Shown: positions 25,230 through 33,737 of the stretch, one piece after another
Layout of the letters: the number at the start of each line of letters is the position of its first letter
Position numbering within the stretch: position 1 is the first letter of the stretch
The notes under the pieces: model-generated
What the model saw: only the letters and a program-made list of their open reading frames with translations
Told to the model about the DNA's origin: nothing
The model's database searches: none
Program-made: the position numbers and the translations under genes
NCBI RefSeq assembly: GCF_017948245.1
Contig: NZ_CP072867.1
Coordinates: forward strand, 1-64,000
Direction of reading: 5' to 3'
Length of the DNA stretch: 64,000 nt
Source: Rhizobium sp. NLR16a
GTDB taxonomy: Bacteria; Pseudomonadota; Alphaproteobacteria; Rhizobiales; Rhizobiaceae

Positions 25230-26197
25230 ATCGAAAGCATCCTCTCGACGGCGCGGCGCGCGGCCACAGCGATTGCCGGATCGACCGTCACCTCGTGGCG
25301 GTTTTCCTCGAGTGCGGCGCGGATATTGGCGAGCGTGATCCGCTTCATATGCGGGCACAGATTGCAGGGGCGGATGAATTCGACGTCAGGGTGGTGGACG
25401 GCGACATTGTCGCTCATCGAGCACTCGGTGAGCAGCGCCACCCGTGCCGGCTTCTGCCTGCCGACATAATCGGACATGACAGCGGTGGAGCCGGCAAAAT
25501 CGGCCTCCGCCACCACGTCGGGCGGGCATTCCGGATGGGCAAGCACCGTCACGCCGGGATGGTTTTCACGCAGCTGGCGGACATCGTCAGCGGTGAACAG
25601 TTCATGCACTTCGCAATGCCCATGCCAGGCGATGATCTCGACATCGGTCTCGCGGGCGACGTTGCGGGCGAGATATTCATCGGGGATCATCAGCACCTTC
25701 GGCACGCCGAGCGACTCCACCACCTGTTTGGCGTTGCCCGAGGTGCAGCAGATGTCGGAGGCGGCCTTCACCGCGGCCGAGGTATTGACATAGGTGATGA
25801 CGGGGACGCCGGGATGGGCCTGGCGCAGCAGCGCAATATCCTCCGGCGTGATCGATTCCGCCAGCGAGCAGCCGGCGCCGAGATCGGGGATCAGCACGGT
25901 TTTTTCGGGATTGAGAAGCTTGGCAGTCTCGGCCATGAAATGCACGCCGGCCAGCACGATGACATCGGCATCGACCTCAACCGCCTTGCGGGCGAGCGCC
26001 AGGCTGTCGCCGACAATATCGGCCACGCCGTGAAAAATCTCAGGCGTCTGATAATTGTGGGCGAGAATGACGGCGTTGCGGCGGCGCTTGAGCTCGAGAA
26101 TGGCGTTGACGTCATCCTCGAACGACATCCATTCGGCTTTGGGAATGACGCGGCTGACGCGGTTATAGAGCGAGGATGCGGAAACTGGGTGGTTCAT
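25226..26197 (-). CDS. nadA: Quinolinate synthase
   Basis: A 323-residue [4Fe-4S] enzyme. [20 protein letters not shown] near residue 45, a Cys in [13 protein letters not shown] near 109, [20 protein letters not shown] near 133, HPECPPDVV near 220 and the C-terminal [14 protein letters not shown] near 289 provide the substrate and cluster ligands. It condenses iminoaspartate with dihydroxyacetone phosphate to quinolinate. It is first in nadABC and has its own promoter with two operators immediately upstream. Confidence 0.95.
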   Translation of the reverse strand: MNHPVSASSLYNRVSRVIPKAEWMSFEDDVNAILELKRRRNAVILAHNYQTPEIFHGVADIVGDSLALARKAVEVDADVIVLAGVHFMAETAKLLNPEKTVLIPDLGAGCSLAESITPEDIALLRQAHPGVPVITYVNTSAAVKAASDICCTSGNAKQVVESLGVPKVLMIPDEYLARNVARETDVEIIAWHGHCEVHELFTADDVRQLRENHPGVTVLAHPECPPDVVAEADFAGSTAVMSDYVGRQKPARVALLTECSMSDNVAVHHPDVEFIRPCNLCPHMKRITLANIRAALEENRHEVTVDPAIAVAARRAVERMLSI

Positions 26198-26211
26198 GGC
26201 CGGCTCCTAAT

Positions 26212-26230
26212 TATGCTCTACTTGAGCATA
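26212..26230. promoter_or_regulatory. NAD operator, proximal copy
   Basis: TATGCTC-TACTT-GAGCATA is a perfect 7-bp inverted repeat with a 5-bp centre, 15 bp upstream of the nadA start codon. It lies downstream of the predicted promoter, where bound repressor would block transcription. A near-identical copy is 34 bp further upstream. Confidence 0.7.
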
Positions 26231-26241
26231 TCATAGGCAAA

Positions 26242-26270
26242 GACATATTCTCGCTGTGAGCATATGTCAA
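26242..26270 (-). promoter_or_regulatory. nadA promoter with the distal NAD operator in its spacer
   Basis: On the minus strand TTGACA (26265-26270), 17 bp and TATGTC (26242-26247) form a good housekeeping-type promoter. The 19-bp operator TATTCTC-GCTGT-GAGCATA (plus strand, 26246-26264) fills the spacer. It matches the proximal operator with one arm mismatch. The -35 box overlaps the end of the nadQ-like gene. The arrangement implies repression by competition with RNA polymerase. Confidence 0.7.
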
Positions 26271-27205
26271 TTGCGGGAGAGCGGTAATTTCGTTCCTGCA
26301 AGCGCCCGTTCTTCGAGCACTGTATGGCGGAAGCGGAAGAGCTTGGCCGGCCGGCCGCCGGTTTCGCTTTCCGTTCCGCCGGTCTCCTCAACCAGGTCCT
26401 GCTGTTCGATGAGGCGGCGGAAATTCTGTTTGTGCAGTGTCAGCCCCGCCAGGGCCTCGATCGTGCGCTGCAGCCGCAGAAGCGTAAAACTCTCCGGCAT
26501 CAGTTCGAAGACGACGGGGCGGTATTTGATTTTGGCGCGCAGCCGGGCAATCCCGGTCGCCAGAATGCGGCGGTGATCGGCAAACATCGCCCGGCCGAGA
26601 TTGGCCTCCACCCGGCATCCGGCTTCGGCCACGAGGCCGGCTTCATAAAGCAGTTCATAGCGTTGCAGGGCGAGATCCTCATTCCAGCCGCCGCCGTCGA
26701 GGCCGAAGGTGAAGTCGGCGCGGCGGTGGCGATGGTGCCGCCGGGCCGGATCGGCATCCGCCCAGCGTCTGAGCCGCGCGACGATCTCGTCCAGCACGGC
26801 CGGCCGGCCCTGCCGGTGGTCTTCCCAGGGAAAATAGTCGTACCAGCCGTGCCATCCCGGCCGACCGGCGCCCGCCTGCTCGTGGACGAGGCCGAGATAG
26901 CTGATCGAGATCGTCCGCCCGCCAAGAATCTCGTTGTTCCGGTCTCGGTCGGCGAAGGTATAGAGCTGTTCGAGATAACCGACCGGGTGCTCGGTCTGCT
27001 CCTGCACCCATTCGCGCAGGCCCGATTGCAGGGTTCGATGGCCCATTTCGAACGGTCCCGACGGCAGCGCGCTGCCGGAGCGGATGGTCATGACGCGCGG
27101 CTCGTCCCCCGTCACCGCGACGAGCACCGCAATCAGTTCCGCATGCGCAAAGCCGATCGTCACAGGGGGCCGAATACTCCGTTCCGAATGAATCGAGCGG
27201 ATCAT
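26267..27205 (-). CDS. nadQ: NadQ-like transcriptional regulator of NAD synthesis (NUDIX-like plus winged helix)
   Basis: A 312-residue protein with a NUDIX-fold N-terminal half (GFAHAELIAVLVAVTGDEPRV; LEQLYTFADRDRN) lacking an intact catalytic NUDIX box, and a C-terminal winged-helix-like region (AGLTLHKQNFRRLIEQQDLV; RPAKLFRFRH). I place it in the COG4111/NadQ family, predicted repressors of NAD genes in alphaproteobacteria. It lies directly upstream of nadABC, and paired operators sit at nadA. The start is uncertain: ATG at 27205 fits the domain, while GTG at 27280 is possible. Confidence 0.75.
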   Translation of the reverse strand: MIRSIHSERSIRPPVTIGFAHAELIAVLVAVTGDEPRVMTIRSGSALPSGPFEMGHRTLQSGLREWVQEQTEHPVGYLEQLYTFADRDRNNEILGGRTISISYLGLVHEQAGAGRPGWHGWYDYFPWEDHRQGRPAVLDEIVARLRRWADADPARRHHRHRRADFTFGLDGGGWNEDLALQRYELLYEAGLVAEAGCRVEANLGRAMFADHRRILATGIARLRAKIKYRPVVFELMPESFTLLRLQRTIEALAGLTLHKQNFRRLIEQQDLVEETGGTESETGGRPAKLFRFRHTVLEERALAGTKLPLSRN

Positions 27206-27283
27206 TCCTGCCACAGGCGGCGGCGGAAGCCAATGGAACTTTCCCCCTTTCCCGCTGGGAGAAGGGAAGTCCCCGGGCACGCG

Positions 27284-28096
27284 TCAGCGCTTGCCCGTCT
27301 CGTTAGTCAGCCGGTCGAGGAAAATCTTCAGTTCGGCGTCGTCGATACCGACGCAATGACGCTTTTCCGGATAGGCGCCGGTCCTGACGTCCTCGGCGAA
27401 TTCGGTGAAGGCGGCGATGCGTTCGCGCTGCAGCCGGTCATGTTCGGCGGCGAAATTGCGGTAGACCTTGGCATGGCGCGGATAATGGTCTCGATTGGCG
27501 CCGAGCACGTCGTCGGCGAAGAGATATTGGGCGTCGCAGCCGCTGCCTGCCCCCATCGAGATCATCAGCATTGAGGTGTTGCTGCTGATGGCGGCGGCGA
27601 CATCCCCCGGCACGACTTCGATTTCGGCGGCAAAGGCGCCGGCCTCTTCCAGCGCCTTAGTCTGCCGCCAGATATCGGCCGCGCTCGCCGCCGTCTTGCC
27701 GACGGCGCGGAAGCCTCCGGTCCAGGTGGCTTTCGAGGGGATCAGCCCGAGATGGCCGCAGACCGGGATGCCCTCGTCGCGCAGGCGCCGGATCGTCTGC
27801 AGGCTCGCGGCACAATAGATCGCATCGCCGCCGGCCTTTAGCGCCGCGAACGCGGCCCGCAGATAATCTTCCGCCGAGACATGGTCGCCATATTCGAGAC
27901 CCGGAATGGCAAAGGGCGTGGGGGCGATCTCGCGGAAAACCGGTCCGAGCAGCGATGGCGGCACTGAGACGATGTCAATCCCGGCCTTTTCGGCGGCTTC
28001 GGCCTCCTCGAGCGAGGTGACGCGCAGCATGGTCAACTGACGCTTGCCCTTTTCTGCAAGCAGATCGGCAACGGTTGCACGCTTATGTTTTTTCAT
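27284..28096 (-). CDS. Divergent PanB-like (ketopantoate hydroxymethyltransferase superfamily) protein
   Basis: A 270-residue PEP-mutase/PanB-type TIM barrel starting MKKHKRATVADLLAEKG after a good AAGGA site. CGHLGLIPSKATWTGGF and a glutamate in EIEVVPGD match PanB. However, the PanB metal-binding VGDS is VPPS here, the second Asp (ADLPF region) is missing (APTPFAIPG), and the Lys of the VKIEG motif is absent (DAIYCAASL). It is therefore unlikely to be a normal PanB, and no panC is adjacent. It is 29 bp downstream of the ferredoxin reductase gene, in the same operon as the MocDEF-like oxygenase, which suggests a catabolic role. Confidence 0.7.
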   Translation of the reverse strand: MKKHKRATVADLLAEKGKRQLTMLRVTSLEEAEAAEKAGIDIVSVPPSLLGPVFREIAPTPFAIPGLEYGDHVSAEDYLRAAFAALKAGGDAIYCAASLQTIRRLRDEGIPVCGHLGLIPSKATWTGGFRAVGKTAASAADIWRQTKALEEAGAFAAEIEVVPGDVAAAISSNTSMLMISMGAGSGCDAQYLFADDVLGANRDHYPRHAKVYRNFAAEHDRLQRERIAAFTEFAEDVRTGAYPEKRHCVGIDDAELKIFLDRLTNETGKR

Positions 28097-28125
28097 CGTC
28101 AATTCCTTTGAAAATATCGGGAGGC

Positions 28126-29352
28126 TCAAGCGGCCAGAAGGGATTTCAGCTTGACGTTGCTTGATGTCAGCGCCGCAGGGTCTGGATGGGCGCCAGCCGC
28201 GATCAACATTTCAGCAAGCCTGATGTCGCGCGCCACGGCGTTGCCCGGTCCGATGCCGCTTGCGGCGATCAACCGGCCATCGGCGTCGAGGTGGAAGAGA
28301 ATGAAGGCGCCCGGACCGAGGTCGCGGCGCATATGCAGGATCGCCCCTTCGGCGAGGCCTGATATCTGCAGCGTCAGGTCGTATTGATCCGACCAGAACC
28401 ACGGCACGGATGAGATGGCTTGGTCTCGGCCGAGCATGTTGGCTGCGGCCAATGTGCCCTGCTCCTGGGCATTGCGCCAGGATTCGAGCCTGATACGCCG
28501 GCCGCCGTAGATCGGCAGCGGAAAGGAGCAGCAGTCGCCGGCGGCAAAGACATCCGGCGCCGAGGTCCGGAGATAGGTGTCGACGGCAATACCGTTTTCG
28601 ATTGTAAGCCCCGCCCTTTCGGCGATGTCGACATTCGGCCGCGCGCCGATGCCGACGAGGGCGAGGTCGGCCTCTACCATCTCGCCCGTCGACAGTTTGA
28701 TCACGGCCTTCCCGCCTTCCTCGGTCAATGTCTCGATCGAGACGCCGCAGCGGATATCGACACCTTCGGCGCGGTGGCGTTCGGTGAGCAGATGGGCGAT
28801 CTCCTCCGGCACGCCGCGTTTCAGCACCCGCTCCAGCCCCTCGATAACGGTGACGTCGGCGCCAAGCAGGCGCGCCGTCGCGGCAAGTTCCAGCCCGATG
28901 AAGCCGCCGCCGATAATGGCGATATGGCGTCCCGGCTTCATCGCCTTGCGCAGAGCGGCCGCATCGTGATGGGTCCGAAGCGAACGGATATGCGGATTGC
29001 CTTCCGGAGCGCCGGGGAATGATCGCGCGGCCGCGCCCGTCGCCAGCAGAAGCTTGTCGTAGGAAAGCGCGGTGCCATCCGAAAGCATGACCCTCCGCGA
29101 GGCAGGATCGAAATCCCTGGCTTCAAGACCGGTCAGCAGCCGGATGTCGCTTTCGGCGTATTTTTCCGCAGCGGCGATGAATTTCGGATCGCCGGCATCG
29201 GCGGAGGCAGCCTTGGAAAGCGGCGGCCGTTCATAAGGGTGAAGGGGTTCGGCGCCGACAAGCGTTATCTCGCCGGCAAAACCTTTTTCCCGCAGAGCGA
29301 AAGCGGCGCGGGCACCACATTCGCCCGCACCGAGAATAACGAAATGTGCCAC
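28126..29352 (-). CDS. Ferredoxin reductase of a three-component oxygenase (MocF-like)
   Basis: A 408-residue FAD/NAD(P)H oxidoreductase of the ferredoxin-reductase (rubredoxin reductase) class. It has HFVILGAGECGARAAFALRE at the N-terminus, the NAD motif IAIIGGGFIGLELAATARLL near residue 145 and DVFAAGDCCSFPLP near 269. It should pass electrons from NAD(P)H to the adjacent Rieske ferredoxin. The order oxygenase-ferredoxin-reductase is that of mocDEF, described for rhizopine catabolism in R. leguminosarum. It starts 11 bp after the ferredoxin gene. Confidence 0.82.
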   Translation of the reverse strand: MAHFVILGAGECGARAAFALREKGFAGEITLVGAEPLHPYERPPLSKAASADAGDPKFIAAAEKYAESDIRLLTGLEARDFDPASRRVMLSDGTALSYDKLLLATGAAARSFPGAPEGNPHIRSLRTHHDAAALRKAMKPGRHIAIIGGGFIGLELAATARLLGADVTVIEGLERVLKRGVPEEIAHLLTERHRAEGVDIRCGVSIETLTEEGGKAVIKLSTGEMVEADLALVGIGARPNVDIAERAGLTIENGIAVDTYLRTSAPDVFAAGDCCSFPLPIYGGRRIRLESWRNAQEQGTLAAANMLGRDQAISSVPWFWSDQYDLTLQISGLAEGAILHMRRDLGPGAFILFHLDADGRLIAASGIGPGNAVARDIRLAEMLIAAGAHPDPAALTSSNVKLKSLLAA

Positions 29353-29363
29353 ATCGACCTCCG

Positions 29364-29678
29364 TCAGACCGAGATGAAGACGGAGCCGCCTTCGACCTTG
29401 ACCGGATAGGTCTTGAGATTGACGCAGACCGGCGCACCCTTGGCTTCGCCTGTCTTGTAGTTGAAGCGGCCGTTATGTTTCGGGCATTCGATGATTTCAT
29501 CCATGACAAGCCCGTCGGCGAGATGGATCTGTTCATGCGTGCAGAGCCCGTCGGTGGCGAAGAATTCGTCGTCGGGACTGCGGTAGACCGCGAAGGTGCG
29601 CCCGCCATGATCGAAGCGGATGACATCCTCTTCATCGATCTCGTCCTTGCCGCAGACTTCGATCCAGTTTCCGCTCAT
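29364..29678 (-). CDS. Rieske-type [2Fe-2S] ferredoxin (MocE-like)
   Basis: A 104-residue Rieske ferredoxin. The cluster ligands are visible as CTHEQIHL (Cys-x-His) near residue 46 and CPKHNGRF (Cys-x2-His) near 65. It carries electrons from the reductase to the membrane oxygenase. It lies 22 bp after the oxygenase gene and 11 bp before the reductase gene. It resembles MocE and other ferredoxins of ring- and O-demethylating oxygenases; the true oxygenase substrate is not readable from it. Confidence 0.88.
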   Translation of the reverse strand: MSGNWIEVCGKDEIDEEDVIRFDHGGRTFAVYRSPDDEFFATDGLCTHEQIHLADGLVMDEIIECPKHNGRFNYKTGEAKGAPVCVNLKTYPVKVEGGSVFISV

Positions 29679-29700
29679 CTCTAACCTCCCTCGATTGTGA

Positions 29701-30789
29701 TTATTGCGCCGCCGGGGCGAGTTCTTTGTGGAATTCTTCGCGATAGGGCCGCGCGGTGTCCGGCAGTTCCCGCTTCAGGAAATAATCCTCGTTGCGCAGC
29801 TGGCGCAGGAAAGCCGGGATCATCTCGCGGTAGCCCGACCAGATCGACGGGTTCGGTGCCGGCAGATCATGCTTGATCATTGCGTGCAGCCGGGGCAGCG
29901 CGTGATAGGGCACCATCGGGAACATGTGATGTTCGACGTGGTAATTCATGTTCCAATAAATGAAACGGCTGATCGGGTTCATATAGACCGTACGGCTGTT
30001 CAGCCGATGATCGATGACGTTATCGGCAAGGCCGCCATGTTGCAAAAGCCCCGTCAGCACGTGGTGCCAGGCGCCGTAGAGGCGAGGCAGGCCGATCAGC
30101 ATCAGCGGCAGGATCGAGCCGGTGGCGACCGCGACGGCGATTGTCGCGAGATAGATCGCCAGCCAGATACGGGCGAAGCGGATCGCCTTCGGCTGCTCCA
30201 TCTCCGGAATAAAGGTTTTTTCCGTCGCGCTGATGACGCCGAAGGCGTTGCGCAGCATGTCGACGACGGCATGCCAGACGTCGAGGATGCCGAAGAAATT
30301 GAGGACCAGCCGGAAGAGGTCCGGCGGCCGCATGACGGCGATCTCCGGATCGCGGCCGACGATGACCGTATCGGTGTGGTGGCGCGTATGGCTCCAGCGC
30401 CAGGTGACCGGATTGCGCATGATCATGAAGCAGGCGATCTGGTAGACGACATCGTTCATCCAGCGCGTCTTGAAGGCGGTGCCATGGCCGCATTCGTGCC
30501 AGCGGCTGTCGGAGGCCGAGCCGTAGAGCACGCCATAGGCGAGAAAGAAGGGTAGCGCGATCCAGGAGCCCCAGAAATAGATGCCGAGACCGGCAAAGAC
30601 CATCATGCTGCCGAGCCAGATGACCGTGTCACGGATCGCTGGCGCATCGGAGCGCTGCATCAGCGCCTTCATCTCCTTGCGCGAAATCTCGGTGTGATAC
30701 CATTCGGCAGCCGCCAGTCCCGTCTCCACCGCGATGCGGCCGCTTTCCCCGAGCAGGTCGTAGTCACGTTTCTTTGTCTGGGTCGCCAT
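29701..30789 (-). CDS. Membrane di-iron oxygenase/fatty-acid desaturase family protein (MocD-like)
   Basis: A 362-residue membrane protein beginning MATQTKKRDYDLLGESG; an upstream in-frame extension runs into the divergent regulator and is not real. The three histidine boxes of the family are HECGHGTAF near residue 99, HTRHHTD near 135 and HVEHHMF near 283. Hydrophobic segments occur around residues 55-90 and 200-230. It resembles MocD, the oxygenase component linked to removing the O-methyl group of rhizopine (3-O-methyl-scyllo-inosamine). Whether rhizopine is the substrate here is unproven, because mocABC are absent. Confidence 0.82.
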   Translation of the reverse strand: MATQTKKRDYDLLGESGRIAVETGLAAAEWYHTEISRKEMKALMQRSDAPAIRDTVIWLGSMMVFAGLGIYFWGSWIALPFFLAYGVLYGSASDSRWHECGHGTAFKTRWMNDVVYQIACFMIMRNPVTWRWSHTRHHTDTVIVGRDPEIAVMRPPDLFRLVLNFFGILDVWHAVVDMLRNAFGVISATEKTFIPEMEQPKAIRFARIWLAIYLATIAVAVATGSILPLMLIGLPRLYGAWHHVLTGLLQHGGLADNVIDHRLNSRTVYMNPISRFIYWNMNYHVEHHMFPMVPYHALPRLHAMIKHDLPAPNPSIWSGYREMIPAFLRQLRNEDYFLKRELPDTARPYREEFHKELAPAAQ

Positions 30790-30870
30790 TATCCGCCTCC
30801 CTATGCCGTTGTCGGAAGAATAGGTTGACTTTGGGCGACGCTCAATGCAGGCTTGATGTAATCTATCAAA

Positions 30871-30887
30871 AGCCATCATGAATGGCT
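30871..30887. promoter_or_regulatory. Candidate LacI-type operator between the oxygenase and its regulator
   Basis: AGCCAT-CATGA-ATGGCT is an inverted repeat with 6-bp arms, 8 bp before the regulator start and in the 105-bp gap to the divergent oxygenase gene. Its position suits coordinate repression of both promoters. Confidence 0.45.
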
Positions 30888-30894
30888 CGCATCC

Positions 30895-31941
30895 ATGAGC
30901 GAATACATCACCATGCGCCGCCCCACCATTTCCGATCTCGCCCGCGCCTCCGGCGTCAGTGTCGCCACCGTCGACCGCGTTCTCAACGCTCGTCATCGTG
31001 TGCGGGAGGAAACGGCGCGGCGGGTCTATGATGCAGCGCAGGAGATCGGCTATCATGCCGTCGGCCTCATCCGGCAGCGCGTCTTCGAAGATTTGCCGCA
31101 ATACAAGCTCGCCTTCCTGCTGCAGAAGCCGACGCAGGCCTTCTATCAGAGCTTCGCCCGGGAAATCGAAGCAGCGGCACGCGCCGTCACCACCGCCCGT
31201 CTCCAGATCCAGATCGAATACCCGTCTGCGACGACTCCTGCCGCCATCAATGAGAAGATCAAGTCGCTCGGCGCCCGCAACCAGGCCGTTGCCGTTGTCG
31301 GCCCCGACTACCCCGCGGTTACAACGGCGGTCGAGGAATTGAAGGAGCGCGGCATCCCCGTCTTCTCGCTGCTCTCGGACCTCGCCACCGGCGTGCGTGA
31401 CGCCTATGTCGGCGTCAACAACCGCAAGGTGGGACGCACTGCCGCGTGGATGATTGCGCGTACGGCGCACAGGGCCGGCAAGGTCGCCTGTTTCGTCGGC
31501 AGCCACCGCTTCCACGGCCATGAACTGCGGGAGATCGGTTTCCGCTCCTATTTTCGCGAGAATGCGCCTGAATTCGATGTCGTCGAAACATTGATCAACC
31601 TGGAGACCGCCGAAATCACCCATGAGGCAACGCTGACGCTGCTGCAGAAACATCCCGACCTCGTTGGGCTTTATGTCTGCGGCGGCGGCATGGAGGGGGC
31701 GATTTCGGCGTTCCGTGAAGAGGATGTCGGCGGCCGGATCGTGCTTGTCGTCAACGAGTTGACGCCAGAGAGCAAGGCGGGTCTCGCCGACGATATCGTC
31801 ACCATGGTGGTCGCCACTCCCCTGCCCGCTCTCTGCAAGGAGCTTTTATCGCTGATGCTCGGCGCGATAGAGCACGGTGAGGCCACCGTTCCCGGCCAAT
31901 CCTTCCTGCCTTTCGATATCTATATTTCCGAGAATATCTGA
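30895..31941 (+). CDS. LacI-family transcriptional regulator
   Basis: A 348-residue LacI-type protein. The HTH is at residues 9-30 (RPTISDLARASGVSVATVDR, then VLNARHRV) and a periplasmic-binding-like sensor domain follows (YKLAFLLQKPTQAFYQSFAR; VGVNNRKVGRTAAWMIARTA; LVGLYVCGGG). Sensor domains of this group bind sugars or inositol-like compounds. It is divergent from the oxygenase gene and upstream of an inosose-isomerase-like gene, so it probably controls both. A second ATG at 30913 is a possible start. Confidence 0.85.
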   Translation: MSEYITMRRPTISDLARASGVSVATVDRVLNARHRVREETARRVYDAAQEIGYHAVGLIRQRVFEDLPQYKLAFLLQKPTQAFYQSFAREIEAAARAVTTARLQIQIEYPSATTPAAINEKIKSLGARNQAVAVVGPDYPAVTTAVEELKERGIPVFSLLSDLATGVRDAYVGVNNRKVGRTAAWMIARTAHRAGKVACFVGSHRFHGHELREIGFRSYFRENAPEFDVVETLINLETAEITHEATLTLLQKHPDLVGLYVCGGGMEGAISAFREEDVGGRIVLVVNELTPESKAGLADDIVTMVVATPLPALCKELLSLMLGAIEHGEATVPGQSFLPFDIYISENI

Positions 31942-32103
31942 GCAATGATGGAGTTCTATCATCGCGCCTGAAATTCTTTCAGCAATGAAGGCTGGCGCCG
32001 GCAATGACGGATGGATTGCCCCGTAAATTCGGATAGAGATTCGCTCGCCCATTCACGAGTACCGCTCCGCTCATGTCGCGGAGACGAGGAGGATATAACC
32101 GTC

Positions 32104-32916
32104 ATGACTTCGATCCGCTTTGCCCTCAACCATATGGCCGCGCCATCGCTTGCCGTCGACGATTTCTTCGCGCTGGCAAAGTCGCTCGGCATTGATTCCG
32201 TTGAGATCCGCAACGACCTTTCCGGCAATGCCATTCTCGACGGCACCAAGCCCGAAGCGATCAGAGAAGCAGCCGCCCGCCACGGGCTGACGATCATTTC
32301 GATCAACGCGCTGCAGCGCTTCAACGAATGGAATGAAGCACGCGCCCGGGAAGCTAGGGAATTGATCGATTATGCCAGCGCATCGGGCGCCAAGGCGCTT
32401 GTCCTCGTTCCGAAGAATGACGGCACCGGCTGCGCCGACGGCGAACGCCAGGCCAATCTGCGCGAGGCTCTGTCCGCGCTGAAGCCGATGCTCGATAAGG
32501 CCGGCATCATCGGCCTCGTCGAGCCGCTCGGCTTCGAGATCTGCTCGCTGCGTTCGAAGACCGAGGCGGCCGAGGCGATCAAGGAGCTCGGCGCGCAATC
32601 GACCTTCAAGCTCGTTCACGACACCTTCCACCATCACCTTGCCGGCGAAGCAGCGACCTTCCCGGAATGGGCCGGCCTCGTGCATATTTCCGGCGTGAGC
32701 GATCCCTCCGTGTCCGTTGCCGATATGCGTGACTCCCATCGCGTGCTCGTGGACGGCGACGACCGGCTCGACAATGCCGGGCAGATCAAGGCGCTGCTGC
32801 AGGCGGGCTATAGGGGCCCGTTCTCCTTCGAACCTTTTGCTGCGGAAGTTCATGCGGTCAAGGATCCGGCCGCTGCGCTGCGCGCCAGCATGGATTACCT
32901 GACGGCGCGAGTCTGA
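32104..32916 (+). CDS. Inosose isomerase-like TIM-barrel protein (IolI/xylose isomerase-like family)
   Basis: A 270-residue AP-endonuclease-2/xylose-isomerase-like barrel. Metal-site residues are seen in FALNHMAAPS, GLVEPLGFE near residue 138, LVHDTFHHH near 175, HISGVSD near 198 and FSFEPFA near 241. The best guess is 2-keto-myo-inositol isomerase (IolI); hydroxypyruvate isomerase is the alternative. The start is fixed by GAGGAGGATATAACC just upstream. Its position after the LacI regulator and opposite the MocDEF-like genes supports a link to inositol or rhizopine-type compounds. Confidence 0.7.
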   Translation: MTSIRFALNHMAAPSLAVDDFFALAKSLGIDSVEIRNDLSGNAILDGTKPEAIREAAARHGLTIISINALQRFNEWNEARAREARELIDYASASGAKALVLVPKNDGTGCADGERQANLREALSALKPMLDKAGIIGLVEPLGFEICSLRSKTEAAEAIKELGAQSTFKLVHDTFHHHLAGEAATFPEWAGLVHISGVSDPSVSVADMRDSHRVLVDGDDRLDNAGQIKALLQAGYRGPFSFEPFAAEVHAVKDPAAALRASMDYLTARV

Positions 32917-32937
32917 GACCCGATGCACGCTTCTCTT

Positions 32938-32969
32938 CACGATCGGCCGCCGGCGAGCGGCCGATCGTG
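32938..32969. terminator. Bidirectional terminator hairpin between convergent genes
   Basis: CACGATCGGCCGC and GCGGCCGATCGTG form a perfect 13-bp stem with a 6-base loop. It lies in the 58-bp gap between the convergent isomerase-like gene and cobM. There are no long T-runs, so termination may be partial or Rho-assisted. Confidence 0.7.
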
Positions 32970-32974
32970 AGACA

Positions 32975-33733
32975 CTATTCCCGCCCCCTGAACCGGCGCT
33001 GATAGGCCGGATCATAGAGCGAGCTCTCGCGAAAATCCTCCGCCGCGAGCGACGGTCCGACGAAGATGATCGCGGTGCGTTCGATCGGTTCGGCCGCAAC
33101 TCTTGCCTCGATATCAGCGAGAGTGCCGGAGAGGATGCGCTCGTCCGCCCAGGAGGCTTTGACGACGATGACGATCGGGCAGTCTGCGCCGTAAAGTGGC
33201 GTCAACTCGTCGACCACCTGCTTCAGAGCATGGATCGCCAGATGGATCGCCAGCGTAGCACCCGTCGCGCCGAATTTTGCGAGCCTCTCTTCGTTCGGCA
33301 TCGGTGAAGCGCGACCGGAAACGCGGGTCAGCACCAGGCTTTGGGCGACGCCAGGGATCGTTAGTTCGCGCCCCAGTGCTGCGGCCGCGGCCGCAAAGGC
33401 CGGAATGCCGGGGGTCATCGTATAGGCGATGCCGTGCTTCTGCAGCCGGCGCGCCTGCTCGGCCACGGCACTCCAGACGGAGAGGTCGCCGGAGTGCAGC
33501 CGGGCGACGTCCTGGCTGGCGGCAGCGGCACGGAGATATTCCGCCTCGATCTCATCGAGCGACATCGGGGCAGTATCGACGATGCGCGCGCCAGGCGGGC
33601 AATATTGCAGCAGTTCCGGCGAGACGATGGAGCCGGCATAGAGGCAGACCGGGCAGCGGGCGATGAGATCGCGGCCACGCACCGTGATCAGATCCGCAGC
33701 GCCCGGCCCCGCGCCAATGAAATGCACCGTCAT
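32975..33733 (-). CDS. cobM: Precorrin-4 C11-methyltransferase
   Basis: A 252-residue SAM-dependent tetrapyrrole methylase. [18 protein letters not shown] at the N-terminus is the family P-loop, followed by [16 protein letters not shown] near residue 79, [18 protein letters not shown] near 107 and [13 protein letters not shown]. It methylates C-11 in the aerobic cobalamin pathway. It starts 4 bp after cobL, leaving no room for a cobE gene, which in some relatives lies here. Confidence 0.93.
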   Translation of the reverse strand: MTVHFIGAGPGAADLITVRGRDLIARCPVCLYAGSIVSPELLQYCPPGARIVDTAPMSLDEIEAEYLRAAAASQDVARLHSGDLSVWSAVAEQARRLQKHGIAYTMTPGIPAFAAAAAALGRELTIPGVAQSLVLTRVSGRASPMPNEERLAKFGATGATLAIHLAIHALKQVVDELTPLYGADCPIVIVVKASWADERILSGTLADIEARVAAEPIERTAIIFVGPSLAAEDFRESSLYDPAYQRRFRGRE

Positions 33734-33737
33734 CCCG

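Noticed and set aside
30790..31653. Extended MocD-like protein starting far upstream on the minus strand
   Set aside because: The extension runs through the divergent LacI gene without homology; MATQTKKRD at 30789 gives the normal family length.
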